Origin: Pseudomonas botevensis | Lineage (GTDB): Bacteria; Pseudomonadota; Gammaproteobacteria; Pseudomonadales; Pseudomonadaceae | Length of the DNA: 64,000 bases | Direction of reading: 5' to 3' | Assembly (NCBI RefSeq): GCF_019145475.1 | Contig: NZ_JAHTKI010000001.1 | Location: 248,001-312,000 of the forward strand | In this document: piece by piece, positions 56,885 to 64,000 of the stretch | Layout: the number at the start of each line of letters is the position of its first letter | Numbering within the stretch: position 1 is the first letter of the stretch | Made by a program: the position numbers and the translations under genes | The notes under the pieces: model-generated | Database searches by the model: none | What the model was told of the DNA's origin: nothing | The model's input: the letters and a program-made list of their open reading frames with translations, nothing else

Positions 56885-58093
56885 TTAAACCTGGTTCAGA
56901 CGTTCGGCGATAAAAGTGACCAGTTGGCGAGCGATCTTGCTCTTGCTGGTCTGGGCGAAAACCGTGGCGTGAAGCGCACGGTCGATGACGCTACAGGCGT
57001 TTTCCTCGCTGTTGAAACCGATGCTCGGATTGGCGACGTCGTTGGCGACGATCAGATCGAGGTTCTTGTCCTTCAGCTTGCGTGCAGCGTAGTCGAGCAG
57101 GTGTTCGGTCTCGGCGGCGAAGCCGACACTGAACGGACGGTCGGGACGGGTGGCGATGCTCGCCAGGATGTCCGGGTTGCGCACCATTTGCAGGACGAAG
57201 CCGTCACCGCTCGTAGGGTCTTTCTTGAGTTTTTGTGGGGCGACGACTTCCGGACGGTAGTCCGCGACCGCCGCCGAGGCGATGAAGATGTCGCAAGGGA
57301 TCGCGGCTTCACACGCGGCGAGCATGTCGCGGGCGCTGACCACGTCGATGCGTGTGACGCGATCCGGGGTCGGCAGATGCACCGGGCCGCTGATCAGTGT
57401 GACGCGGGCGCCGGCTTCCACCGCCGCTTCGGCCAGGGCGAAGCCCATTTTTCCGGAGCTGTGGTTGGTGATGTAGCGCACCGGGTCGATGTTTTCCTGG
57501 GTCGGGCCAGCGGTAATCACCACATGCTTGCCGGTCAGCGCCTGGCGCTGGAAGCAGTCCGCCGCGCATTGCGCCAGGTCGGTGGCTTCCATCATCCGGC
57601 CCATGCCGACGTCGCCGCAGGCCTGGCTGCCGGAGGCCGGGCCGAAGGTCTTCAGGCCACGGCTTTCAAGGAGTTGCAGGTTGGCCTGGGTCGCCGGGTC
57701 GCGCCACATGGCCTGGTTCATCGCCGGGGCCACGGCGACGATGGCGTCGGTGGCCAGCACCAGGGTGGTCAGTAAATCATTGGCAATGCCCTGTGCCAGA
57801 CGGGCGAGCAGGTCGGCAGTGGCCGGGGCGATCAGCACCAGATCGGCCCATTTCGCCAGCTCGATGTGACCCATCGCAGCCTCGGCGGCCGGGTCGAGCA
57901 GATCGAGGTGAACCGGGTGGCCGGACAGCGCCTGCATGGTCAGCGGGGTAATGAACTCACTGCCGCCACGGGTCATGACCACGCGCACTTCGGCACCCTG
58001 GTCGATCAGGCGGCGAACCAGATCGGCGCTCTTGTAGGCAGCAATGCCGCCGCCGACGCCCAGAACGATGCGTTTCCGATACAGCCGCTGCAT
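56885..58093 (-). CDS. coaBC: Bifunctional phosphopantothenoylcysteine decarboxylase/synthetase
   Basis: A 402-residue fusion for coenzyme A synthesis. CoaC half (~1-190): [18 protein letters not shown] flavin region, [10 protein letters not shown] and [12 protein letters not shown]. CoaB half (~190-402): [31 protein letters not shown] and [13 protein letters not shown] 58093 ([12 protein letters not shown]) is chosen; MKGRP, a few codons earlier, and ATG 58126 are alternatives. Its leader contains a group II intron ending about 70 bp upstream, so its mRNA probably depends on splicing or on a promoter inside the intron. Confidence 0.95.
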   Translation of the reverse strand: MQRLYRKRIVLGVGGGIAAYKSADLVRRLIDQGAEVRVVMTRGGSEFITPLTMQALSGHPVHLDLLDPAAEAAMGHIELAKWADLVLIAPATADLLARLAQGIANDLLTTLVLATDAIVAVAPAMNQAMWRDPATQANLQLLESRGLKTFGPASGSQACGDVGMGRMMEATDLAQCAADCFQRQALTGKHVVITAGPTQENIDPVRYITNHSSGKMGFALAEAAVEAGARVTLISGPVHLPTPDRVTRIDVVSARDMLAACEAAIPCDIFIASAAVADYRPEVVAPQKLKKDPTSGDGFVLQMVRNPDILASIATRPDRPFSVGFAAETEHLLDYAARKLKDKNLDLIVANDVANPSIGFNSEENACSVIDRALHATVFAQTSKSKIARQLVTFIAERLNQV

Positions 58094-58205
58094 AGGTCTG
58101 CCTTTCATTTCGTTGGTGACAAGCATGGCGAAACCCCCTCCCCAGGGTGAATTCGCCCGCAAAAGTCGGGTAGCCCCATTCCATTGCTGGAATGAGGCCC
58201 CCTAA

Positions 58206-58239
58206 GAACCGTACGTGCGCCTTTCAGCGCATACGGCTC
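58206..58239 (-). ncRNA. Group II intron domain V
   Basis: A 34-nt hairpin with GAGCCGTATG-strand, GAAA-containing bulge side and ACGTACGGTTC closing strand. The catalytic triad region (AGC near the 5' strand) and the two-base bulge are in place, so splicing activity is plausible. Confidence 0.9.
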
Positions 58240-58257
58240 AAGCCTTGCAAAACCTCA

Positions 58258-59943
58258 TCAAGAGGCCGGTTTGTTCACTGTCAAACCCAATGCATGGAGT
58301 CGCTGGTGACAAACTGGGTGCAATAATACTCGATTGCTTAGAGAGTCGTTACCGCCGTGTGTACGGTAGACAATGTGATGATCATGCCATCCCGTTACTT
58401 TGGAAATCGACTGCTCACATAGAGCACACTTTCCATTCTGACTTCGGAACAAACTGAGAATCTGCGTACGATATTTCAGCTTTTTCAGCATCCGCTCCAT
58501 ACGCAGTTTCTCGCCCATCCCTTCCATTGAAGGGTCGAAGGGGTTGTATCCTCCGCTGACTTTTCGGTGACGCTCAATGGGTGTAGCGGCTATCGAGTAC
58601 AGCTTGAGAGGCATCTGCTCTCCCTTGCTGTTTGTTACTGTTTTGGCGAATACCCAGCTTTTCTGCGCCTGTGCGGGGAAATATTTTCCTTTCACCCAGG
58701 TTGCGTCCTTGTTGGGATGTCGCCGTTTGGCCCAGCGCCAAAGCGCGAAGTTAATCACATGGTCCATTCGACTGTACGCTTGCTTGGCGACTACTGGCTG
58801 GTGATATAACGCCCAGCCTCGCAGTATCGGGTTCAGCAATCGAATCAGATCCTCTTGCCTAACCGTCTTGTTGGTGCTGATGACCTCCTTCACCTTGCGA
58901 TAGAACGTTTGTACGTTTTTCTTGCTTGGCTTGATCAGGAGCTTCCCGGAGTACTTGCGGAAATTCCATCCCAGAAAGTCAAAGCCTACGTCTATGTGTG
59001 CCACACGGGTTTTCTCGGGTGACAACTGCAGTCCTCGCACAGCGAGGAACTGCTCAACCCAAGGTTTGATCTCATTTTCCAGCATCTCTTTCGATTCTCC
59101 GGTAATCACAAAATCGTCCGCGTAACGCACCACATTGATTTTCAGCTTTTTGGCTTTCGTCACGCCCAGATGTTGCTTGAGCTGTGCTTCCAGACCGTCC
59201 AGCGCCATGTTTGCCAAGGTAGGCGAAATGATTCCGCCTTGTGGCGTACCGGCATCCGTTGCCTGAAGCTGGCCTTTATGTATCACTCCAGCTTTCAACC
59301 ATTTCCGAAGGATCGCTTTGTCCGTAGGGACGTTGGCGATCAGCCAGTCATGGTTGATGTGGTCAAAGCAGCCTTTGATGTCCGCTTCCAATATCCATTG
59401 GGCCGAAACCTTTTTGGATAAGCATACGAACAGCTGTCCCATCGCATCCGCCGTCGAACGTTCAATCCGAAAGCCATAGCTGTTCGGATCACCTGTGGTT
59501 TCTGCAATGGGCGCCAAGGCCAGCAAATACAGCGCTTGCATGGCCCTGTCAGTCATGGTTGGAATGCCCAGAGGGCGTTCTTTCCCATTCGATTTCGGGA
59601 TAAAAACCCGCCGTAGAGGCCGTGGTTTATATCCGTGGCGCTTTAGTCCATCTACCGCTTTCCATTTGGCATCGGGTGTGTCCCAGAGCACGCGATCGAC
59701 TCCCGCCGTGCGCTTGCCCTGGTTTTCAGTGACTCTTCGAACGGCCAAGTATCTGGCCGAACGAGAGCGGGTCAGCATCCGCTGAAGGGTTTTCACCCGA
59801 CGTTGGTTGCCTTCTCGACAAGCCTTCGCAATCCGTACCTGTATTGCCCGAACATTCCGCTGAACGCGACACCAGTCGATGTCATGCCAACTTTGCGGAA
59901 CGTCGGATGGCGCAGACACGGCTATAGCGCTGTGTACTAGCAT
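58258..59943 (-). CDS. ltrA: Group II intron reverse transcriptase/maturase with HNH endonuclease
   Basis: A 561-residue intron-encoded protein that assists splicing and retrohoming. Reverse transcriptase domain (~80-330): IPKSNGKERPLGIPTM, QGGIISPTLANMAL and catalytic NVVRYADDFVITG. Maturase domain X (~350-450): RGWALYHQPVVAKQAYSRMD. C-terminal zinc-finger HNH nuclease (~495-550): CALCEQS, HDHHIVYRTHGG and HPVCHQRLH. All key residues intact, so the element may be mobile. ORF ends 19 bp before domain V, i.e. inside domain IV as usual. Confidence 0.95.
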   Translation of the reverse strand: MLVHSAIAVSAPSDVPQSWHDIDWCRVQRNVRAIQVRIAKACREGNQRRVKTLQRMLTRSRSARYLAVRRVTENQGKRTAGVDRVLWDTPDAKWKAVDGLKRHGYKPRPLRRVFIPKSNGKERPLGIPTMTDRAMQALYLLALAPIAETTGDPNSYGFRIERSTADAMGQLFVCLSKKVSAQWILEADIKGCFDHINHDWLIANVPTDKAILRKWLKAGVIHKGQLQATDAGTPQGGIISPTLANMALDGLEAQLKQHLGVTKAKKLKINVVRYADDFVITGESKEMLENEIKPWVEQFLAVRGLQLSPEKTRVAHIDVGFDFLGWNFRKYSGKLLIKPSKKNVQTFYRKVKEVISTNKTVRQEDLIRLLNPILRGWALYHQPVVAKQAYSRMDHVINFALWRWAKRRHPNKDATWVKGKYFPAQAQKSWVFAKTVTNSKGEQMPLKLYSIAATPIERHRKVSGGYNPFDPSMEGMGEKLRMERMLKKLKYRTQILSLFRSQNGKCALCEQSISKVTGWHDHHIVYRTHGGNDSLSNRVLLHPVCHQRLHALGLTVNKPAS

Positions 59944-60594
59944 GCAGCCTTCCTCTCAAATGCCCCGAGCTGAAGACGTACGCATCCCCTGACGGGGATG
60001 GACGCTCCCGTCAGGGTTGGATTAATGGGAGGCCATTACGGCTGGCCTCTTGGATCATTGAGACAGGTTCAGTCAGTGTTCATGCGACGCAAGACCACGC
60101 AGAAGTCTGCCCGGTTTCCCGTGGAGTAATGTTTCAACTCCTATCCAGACCATTACAGCCCGGCTTTCGCTTTCTCTGCGATCCCATACCCGCACAGCCA
60201 ACAGATCCCCTTGCGGTTCACCTGCCCTAAGGCAGCTGTTCGGGCTTACCACGTTCCCTGCCTGTCACACGATTGGTTTAGGGTCTGCCTTTTCACCGGG
60301 AGCCTTTGTAGCGACGTATTCCCACATCCCACAGGAATAACCGGCTCCGTGCCTTTTGGCTCGAGCCTGACAGCAGTTTTGGCTCGTTCGTAGTTACGGC
60401 GTTTATCAGCAGTTCAATCATGTTTACCCGTACCAACCAGCCTAGCGCCTCAACCCGGTACTGCTCCGAGCATCCACACCCTCACCTCGCGGTGAGAGCA
60501 TGCCCTGACGGGGGCTACATTGTTGGAAGAGCTTCACACCCCACCGTTACCAGTAGCGCATGTCTTCGTAGGCTATCGTTGGTCGCACAACGAG

Positions 60595-61011
60595 TCCGCT
60601 GCTAACTCAAAAAAGAGATAGTTGGACAATGACAGACAGAGCGTTTGCTCATGTCTCCGAGAGTTTTGGCGAAGCAGGAACTGCCGATGCAGCATGCTTA
60701 GAGAATTGTTGCCTCGTATTGCTGAGGCAGAAAATAGTCCCTGCGGGGATTATTTTCCGCAAGGTTGCGCCCTTAGAGGGGCTGGGAAAGTTAAGCACTC
60801 CAGGACCGGGGGCGCCGGTACTGAGGTCGAGCTAAGGAGCGCGATTCGACCCTGGGTTTGCCAAACCGCCGCAGCGGCTAAGTCCTTGATGGCAGTGGAC
60901 TTCCGGGCAGATTTTGTTTCACAGGGCTGGGTACCTATGCTTCGGTTCTAAGAGAACCCTTCAAGATGACCTGACACCTCGAAGAAGGGAGACACGAGGA
61001 TCGTGTCGCAC
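60595..61011 (-). mobile_element. Hairpin-rich segment, possible 5' remnant of a second group II intron
   Basis: On the minus strand this begins GTGCGACACGATCC at 61011, again a group II-type 5' end, followed by many perfect stems: GACACGA/TCGTGTC (60991-61007), GGTTCT/AGAACC (60943-60957), GAAAATA/TATTTTC (60730-60757) and GCCTC/GAGGC (60711-60728). No second domain V or maturase is found, so at most the 5' part of domain I is left, interrupted by the intact intron. A plus-strand frame (60622-60951) lacks protein character. A native structured leader is the alternative. Confidence 0.35.
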
Positions 61012-61075
61012 AAGATGGGCTACGATATCACAGCGACCGCTAGGGAACAGCGGCGCCCACAGACAAGGAATGTGT

Positions 61076-61750
61076 ATGAGTATTCGCGATTGGCCGGCGG
61101 CGGAAAGGCCGCGGGAAAGGTTGTTGGAACAGGGCCCTGCGAGCCTTTCGGATGCTGAACTGCTGGCGATTTTCTTGCGAACCGGCGTGCCGGGGAAAAG
61201 TGCAGTCGATCTGGCGCGGCATCTGTTGAATCAGTTTGGCAGTCTGCGATTGCTGCTTGAGGCTGACCAGGAGGTATTCAGCAGGCAGTTGGGTCTGGGT
61301 CCTGCGAAGTTTGCCCAACTGCAAGCTGCTCAAGAAATGAGCAAGCGGCATCTGGCCGAGCGCTCACGACAGAAACCGGCGCTGGAAAATCCTCAGGTGG
61401 TTCGGGATTACCTCAAAGCCATGCTGCGTCATGAGCCGCATGAGGTGTTCGGTTGCCTGTTTCTGGACTCCAAACATCAGGTGCTGACCTTCGAGACGCT
61501 ATTTCGTGGCTCGATCGACAACACGGCCGTCCATCCCCGGGAAGTGGTGAAGCGTGCGCTGGCGAACAATGCGGCGGCCGTGATCCTGTGCCACAACCAC
61601 CCGTCGGGTAACACGGATCCCAGCCAGGCCGATCGATTGTTGACCAAGCGATTGCAGAAGGCTCTGGAGTTGATCGACGTGCGGGTGCTCGATCACTTCA
61701 TCGTCGGCGATGGCGAGCCGTTGTCGATGGCGGAGTGTGGCTGGATGTAA
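61076..61750 (+). CDS. radC: DNA repair-related protein RadC
   Basis: A 224-residue RadC/MPN-family protein. N-terminal helix-hairpin-helix region ([33 protein letters not shown]) and C-terminal JAMM-type metalloprotease fold with [18 protein letters not shown] and [15 protein letters not shown] (HxH...D). Start ATG 61076 with AAGGAA upstream; longer upstream codons enter the structured segment. The true function remains unclear despite the historic name. Divergent from coaBC. Confidence 0.95.
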   Translation: MSIRDWPAAERPRERLLEQGPASLSDAELLAIFLRTGVPGKSAVDLARHLLNQFGSLRLLLEADQEVFSRQLGLGPAKFAQLQAAQEMSKRHLAERSRQKPALENPQVVRDYLKAMLRHEPHEVFGCLFLDSKHQVLTFETLFRGSIDNTAVHPREVVKRALANNAAAVILCHNHPSGNTDPSQADRLLTKRLQKALELIDVRVLDHFIVGDGEPLSMAECGWM

Positions 61751-61771
61751 ATCTGAGGCGCAAGGAAAGTA

Positions 61772-61863
61772 CTGTGGGAGCGAGCTTGCTCGCGAAGGCG
61801 TTGTGTCAGGCAGCATCATCTTTGCTGACAGATTGCATTCGCGAGCAAGCTCGCTCCCACAGG
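61772..61863. repeat. Inverted REP pair (REPIN)
   Basis: CTGTGGGAGCGAGCTTGCTCGCGAA at 61772-61796 and its inverted copy TTCGCGAGCAAGCTCGCTCCCACAG at 61838-61862 flank a ~40-bp spacer. It is the standard P. fluorescens REPIN, placed between converging genes, where it may also act as transcription stop. Confidence 0.88.
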
Positions 61864-61880
61864 TTTTGTGTGGTGCCGGG

Positions 61881-63467
61881 TTACTTGATGCTGACCTTGG
61901 AGTAATCCTGGCGGCCGAACGGGGAGACCGCGTAACCCTGAACGTCCTTGCGCGTCAGCGCATATGCCGTCGGATGCGCCAGCGGCAGCCACAACGCCTG
62001 CTGCTGGATCTGCGCTTGTGCCTGCTCGTACAGTTTGCTGCGCACGCCTTGCTCGCTGGTGGTCTTGCCGGCGCTGATCAGCTTGTCCAGGTCGGCATTG
62101 CAGTAACGGGCGAAGTTGGTGCCGGATTTCACCGCCGCGCAGGAAAACTGCGGGGTGAGGAAGTTGTCCGGGTCGCCGTTGTCGCCGGCCCAGCCCATGA
62201 ACAGCAAATCATGCTCGCCGGCCTTCGCGCGGCGAATCAGCTCGCCCCACTCAATCACGCGGATTTCCGCCTGAATGCCGATTTCCGCCAGATCCGATTG
62301 CAGCAGTTGTGCGCCGAGGCTCGGGTTGGGGTTGAGCAGGCTGCCGGACGGGCGCGTCCAGATGGTGGTCTGGAAGCCGTCCTTCAGCCCGGCCTTGGCC
62401 AGCAGTGCCTTGGCCTTGGTGACGTCGTGGGCGTAACCCGGCAGGTTCTTGGCGTAGCTCCAGGTGTTCGGTGGATAGGGGCCGTTGGCCGCTTCGGCGG
62501 TGCCCTCGAATACAGCCTTGAGGTAGTTGTCCTTGTCGAAGGCGAGGTTGATCGCCTGCCGCACTTCCGGCTTGTCCAGCGGCGGATGCTGGCTGTTGAT
62601 GCCGACGAACGCGGTCATGAACGCGTCAGTCCTTTCCACTTTCAGTGTCGGCTCTTCCTTGGCCGCCTGTACGTCCAGCGGTTTCGGCGACAGGGCGATC
62701 TGGCACTCGTTACGCCGCAGTTTTTGCAGGCGCACGTTGGCGTCCGGGGTGATGGCGAAGATCAGCGGGTCCACTGAAGGCTTGCCGCCAAAGTAATCCG
62801 GGTTGGCTTTGTAGCGAACCGAGGCGTCTTTCTGGAAACGGGTGAAGACGAACGGGCCGGTGCCGATCGGCTGGCTGTTGAGCTTGTCCGTCGCGTTGGC
62901 TTTCAGCAGTTTGTCGGCGTATTCGGCGGAATAGATCGAGGCGAAACCCATGCTCAGGGTGGCGAGGAAGGTCGAGTCCGGGTGATCGAGGGTAAAGCGC
63001 ACGGTCAGTGGGTCCAGGGCGTCGATCTTCTTGATCAGTGTCGGCAACTGCATCGATTGGGCATGGGGGAAGCCGCTCTGGGCGACTTTGTGCCATGGGT
63101 TGGCCGGATCGAGCATGCGCTCGAAGCTGAACTTGACGTCTTCGGCGGTCAACTCGCGGCTCGGCTTGAAGTATTCGGTGGTGTGGAATTTCACCTGCGG
63201 GTGCAGCTTGAACACATAGGTCAGGCCATCGGTGCTGACTTCCCAGCTCTCGGCCAGGCTCGGGACGACCTTGCCGCTGGCGGTGTCGAAATCCACCAGG
63301 CGATTCATCAGCACGTCGGCGGAGGCGTTGGTGGTGGTCAGCGAGTTGTACTGCACCACGTCGAACCCTTCCGGGCTGGCCTCGGTGCAGACGCTCAGGG
63401 CGGCGGCGTAGGCCAGGGGGCTCAATAGTAGCGGGGCGAAGAGCAGGGGGAGGGCAGCGAGGCGCAT
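61881..63467 (-). CDS. Periplasmic peptide-binding protein of an ABC transporter (DppA-like)
   Basis: A 528-residue SBP_bac_5 protein. Signal peptide of ~22 residues (LPLLFAPLLLSPLAYA). The mature protein has LSVCTEASPEGFDVVQYNS, LAESWEVSTDGLTYVFKLH, the IGTGPFVFTRFQKD motif and MGWAGDNGDPDNF near residue 410, as in dipeptide-binding DppA. It binds di- or short peptides for import. The permease and ATPase genes are not in the window; its neighbour rpmB is unrelated. Two cysteines near residues 420 and 433 (FSCAAV, ARYCNAD) may bridge. Confidence 0.92.
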   Translation of the reverse strand: MRLAALPLLFAPLLLSPLAYAAALSVCTEASPEGFDVVQYNSLTTTNASADVLMNRLVDFDTASGKVVPSLAESWEVSTDGLTYVFKLHPQVKFHTTEYFKPSRELTAEDVKFSFERMLDPANPWHKVAQSGFPHAQSMQLPTLIKKIDALDPLTVRFTLDHPDSTFLATLSMGFASIYSAEYADKLLKANATDKLNSQPIGTGPFVFTRFQKDASVRYKANPDYFGGKPSVDPLIFAITPDANVRLQKLRRNECQIALSPKPLDVQAAKEEPTLKVERTDAFMTAFVGINSQHPPLDKPEVRQAINLAFDKDNYLKAVFEGTAEAANGPYPPNTWSYAKNLPGYAHDVTKAKALLAKAGLKDGFQTTIWTRPSGSLLNPNPSLGAQLLQSDLAEIGIQAEIRVIEWGELIRRAKAGEHDLLFMGWAGDNGDPDNFLTPQFSCAAVKSGTNFARYCNADLDKLISAGKTTSEQGVRSKLYEQAQAQIQQQALWLPLAHPTAYALTRKDVQGYAVSPFGRQDYSKVSIK

Positions 63468-63734
63468 GGTCGGCTTCCTTTACAGTCGAAGGCCCATCTG
63501 CAAGTGCAGTCTGGAAAAGGCCTACCCTAGTGGTCGCGATTGCAAATGACTATCCCCTTTTTGTATTTTGCGCCGCCGTGGCTGCAGGATTTGTCGGAAA
63601 TGGCGGCGGGAAAAGTCGCTATCGCTGGGCTGGCGGATTTTCTGCGACGAATGGTCAAAGTTGGCGATGGCCTTGGCCCAAGGCTCTCGCGGGCAAAAAA
63701 AGCACCCTTTTGCCGATTGATTTCACACCGATTG

Positions 63735-63763
63735 TTGTTGCTCTCTGGTCTTTCTGGTATAAA
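63735..63763 (+). promoter_or_regulatory. Sigma-70 promoter of rpmB
   Basis: TTGTTG and TATAAA separated by 17 bp, about 150 bp before rpmB. The leader from ~63770 to 63911 contains a CCAACCC/GGGTTGG hairpin (63869-63888). The rest of the space from 63468 shows no gene. Confidence 0.7.
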
Positions 63764-63911
63764 GCAGCGCTCTTTTCTAGGGGCCCGGTTCCTTCACTGT
63801 AGGTGTAGCCGGTAAGACCTCTAAAGAATCGCGGCGCCTGGCGCCACAATGACTAGAGATTAAGCGGCCAACCCATGCCGGGTTGGGCATGTGGTTTTAG
63901 AGGGCTGAGGC

Positions 63912-64000
63912 ATGTCTAGAGTATGTCAAGTTACCGGTAAGGGTCCGGTAACCGGGAATAACATTTCCCACGCAAACAACAAAACCCGTCGTCGTTTCCT
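63912..64000 (+). CDS. rpmB: 50S ribosomal protein L28, cut by the window end
   Basis: The first 29 codons are present ([20 protein letters not shown], then ANNKTRRRF), an unmistakable L28 N-terminus. The GAGG 4-8 bases before the ATG is the ribosome site. The rest, and probably rpmG behind it, lie outside. Confidence 0.96.

Larger units (their letters stand above)
58165..60588 (-). mobile_element. Full-length group II intron with maturase gene
   Basis: On the minus strand the element starts GTGCGACC at 60588 (consensus GUGYG) and ends near CTACCCGAC at 58165. It has a catalytic domain V (58206-58239), a domain VI hairpin and an internal reverse transcriptase gene. The 5' ~640 bases form the domain I ribozyme part. 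A likely EBS1 (AACGAG at 60388-60383, minus strand) pairs perfectly with the last six bases of the 5' exon (CTCGTT, 60594-60589), which supports the boundary and target site. Length about 2.4 kb. The 3' end could be off by a few bases. Confidence 0.88.

Noticed and set aside
60622-60951. Plus-strand open frames of 68-109 codons upstream of radC
   Set aside because: No ribosome site and no protein-like character. The DNA is full of perfect hairpins, so RNA structure explains it better.

Overview
The window is chromosomal DNA from a fluorescent-group Pseudomonas. Support for this: a gene order known from Pseudomonas (rpmB, radC, coaBC, dut, algC, argB, pyrE, crc, rph, yicC, gmk, rpoZ, spoT, ridA, then exbB-exbD-tonB, oxyR, recG), the presence of algC and crc, high GC in housekeeping genes, and Pseudomonas-style REP palindromes.

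Region 1 (1-24612) is a nearly complete type VI secretion system (T6SS) operon on the + strand. Its order is tssA (5' end off the window), tssB, tssC, tssE, an accessory insert, tssF, tssG, clpV (tssH), a sigma-54 activator (sfa), a 46-residue lipoprotein, an FHA protein, tssJ, tssK, tssL, tssM, a PP2C phosphatase, a Ser/Thr kinase and vgrG. This is the layout of Pseudomonas aeruginosa HSI-II (H2-T6SS). No hcp lies in the window. The insert between tssE and tssF (about 3667-5997) is less GC-rich. It holds a membrane protein, a PAAR protein with a C-terminal beta extension, an unrecognised 306-residue candidate effector and a 4-TM candidate immunity protein.

Region 2 (24613-34974) is the variable tail behind vgrG. 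An AT-rich 809-residue protein combines a degenerate M23-type peptidase domain with a GH19/lysozyme-like domain, so it is probably a cell-wall effector. It is followed by a small exported candidate immunity protein. Next comes a run of exported proteins on the + strand, two with LprI/DUF1311 lysozyme-inhibitor domains, one apparently frameshifted and the rest unrecognised. I read this run as a possible immunity or envelope-protection array next to a muramidase effector.

Region 3 (34597-39011) holds a DUF6124-type gene with a structured leader, REP-like repeats, an SCP2-like small protein, a delta-60-repeat propeller protein behind a perfect 22-bp palindrome, and an HDOD protein.

Region 4 (39091-58093) is core genome: recG, oxyR, tonB-exbD-exbB (iron uptake energisation, possible Fur site), an SDR epimerase, a lipoprotein, ridA, spoT, rpoZ, gmk, yicC, rph, a DUF4870 gene, crc, pyrE, argB, algC, dut and coaBC. 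Strong hairpin terminators separate the convergent pairs.

Region 5 (58165-61012) is a full-length group II intron with its reverse transcriptase/maturase, inserted in the sense direction in the coaBC leader. Upstream is a second hairpin-rich stretch that also starts with GTGCGAC on the minus strand, possibly the 5' remnant of another intron. radC, a REP pair, a DppA-like peptide-binding protein and the start of rpmB close the window.
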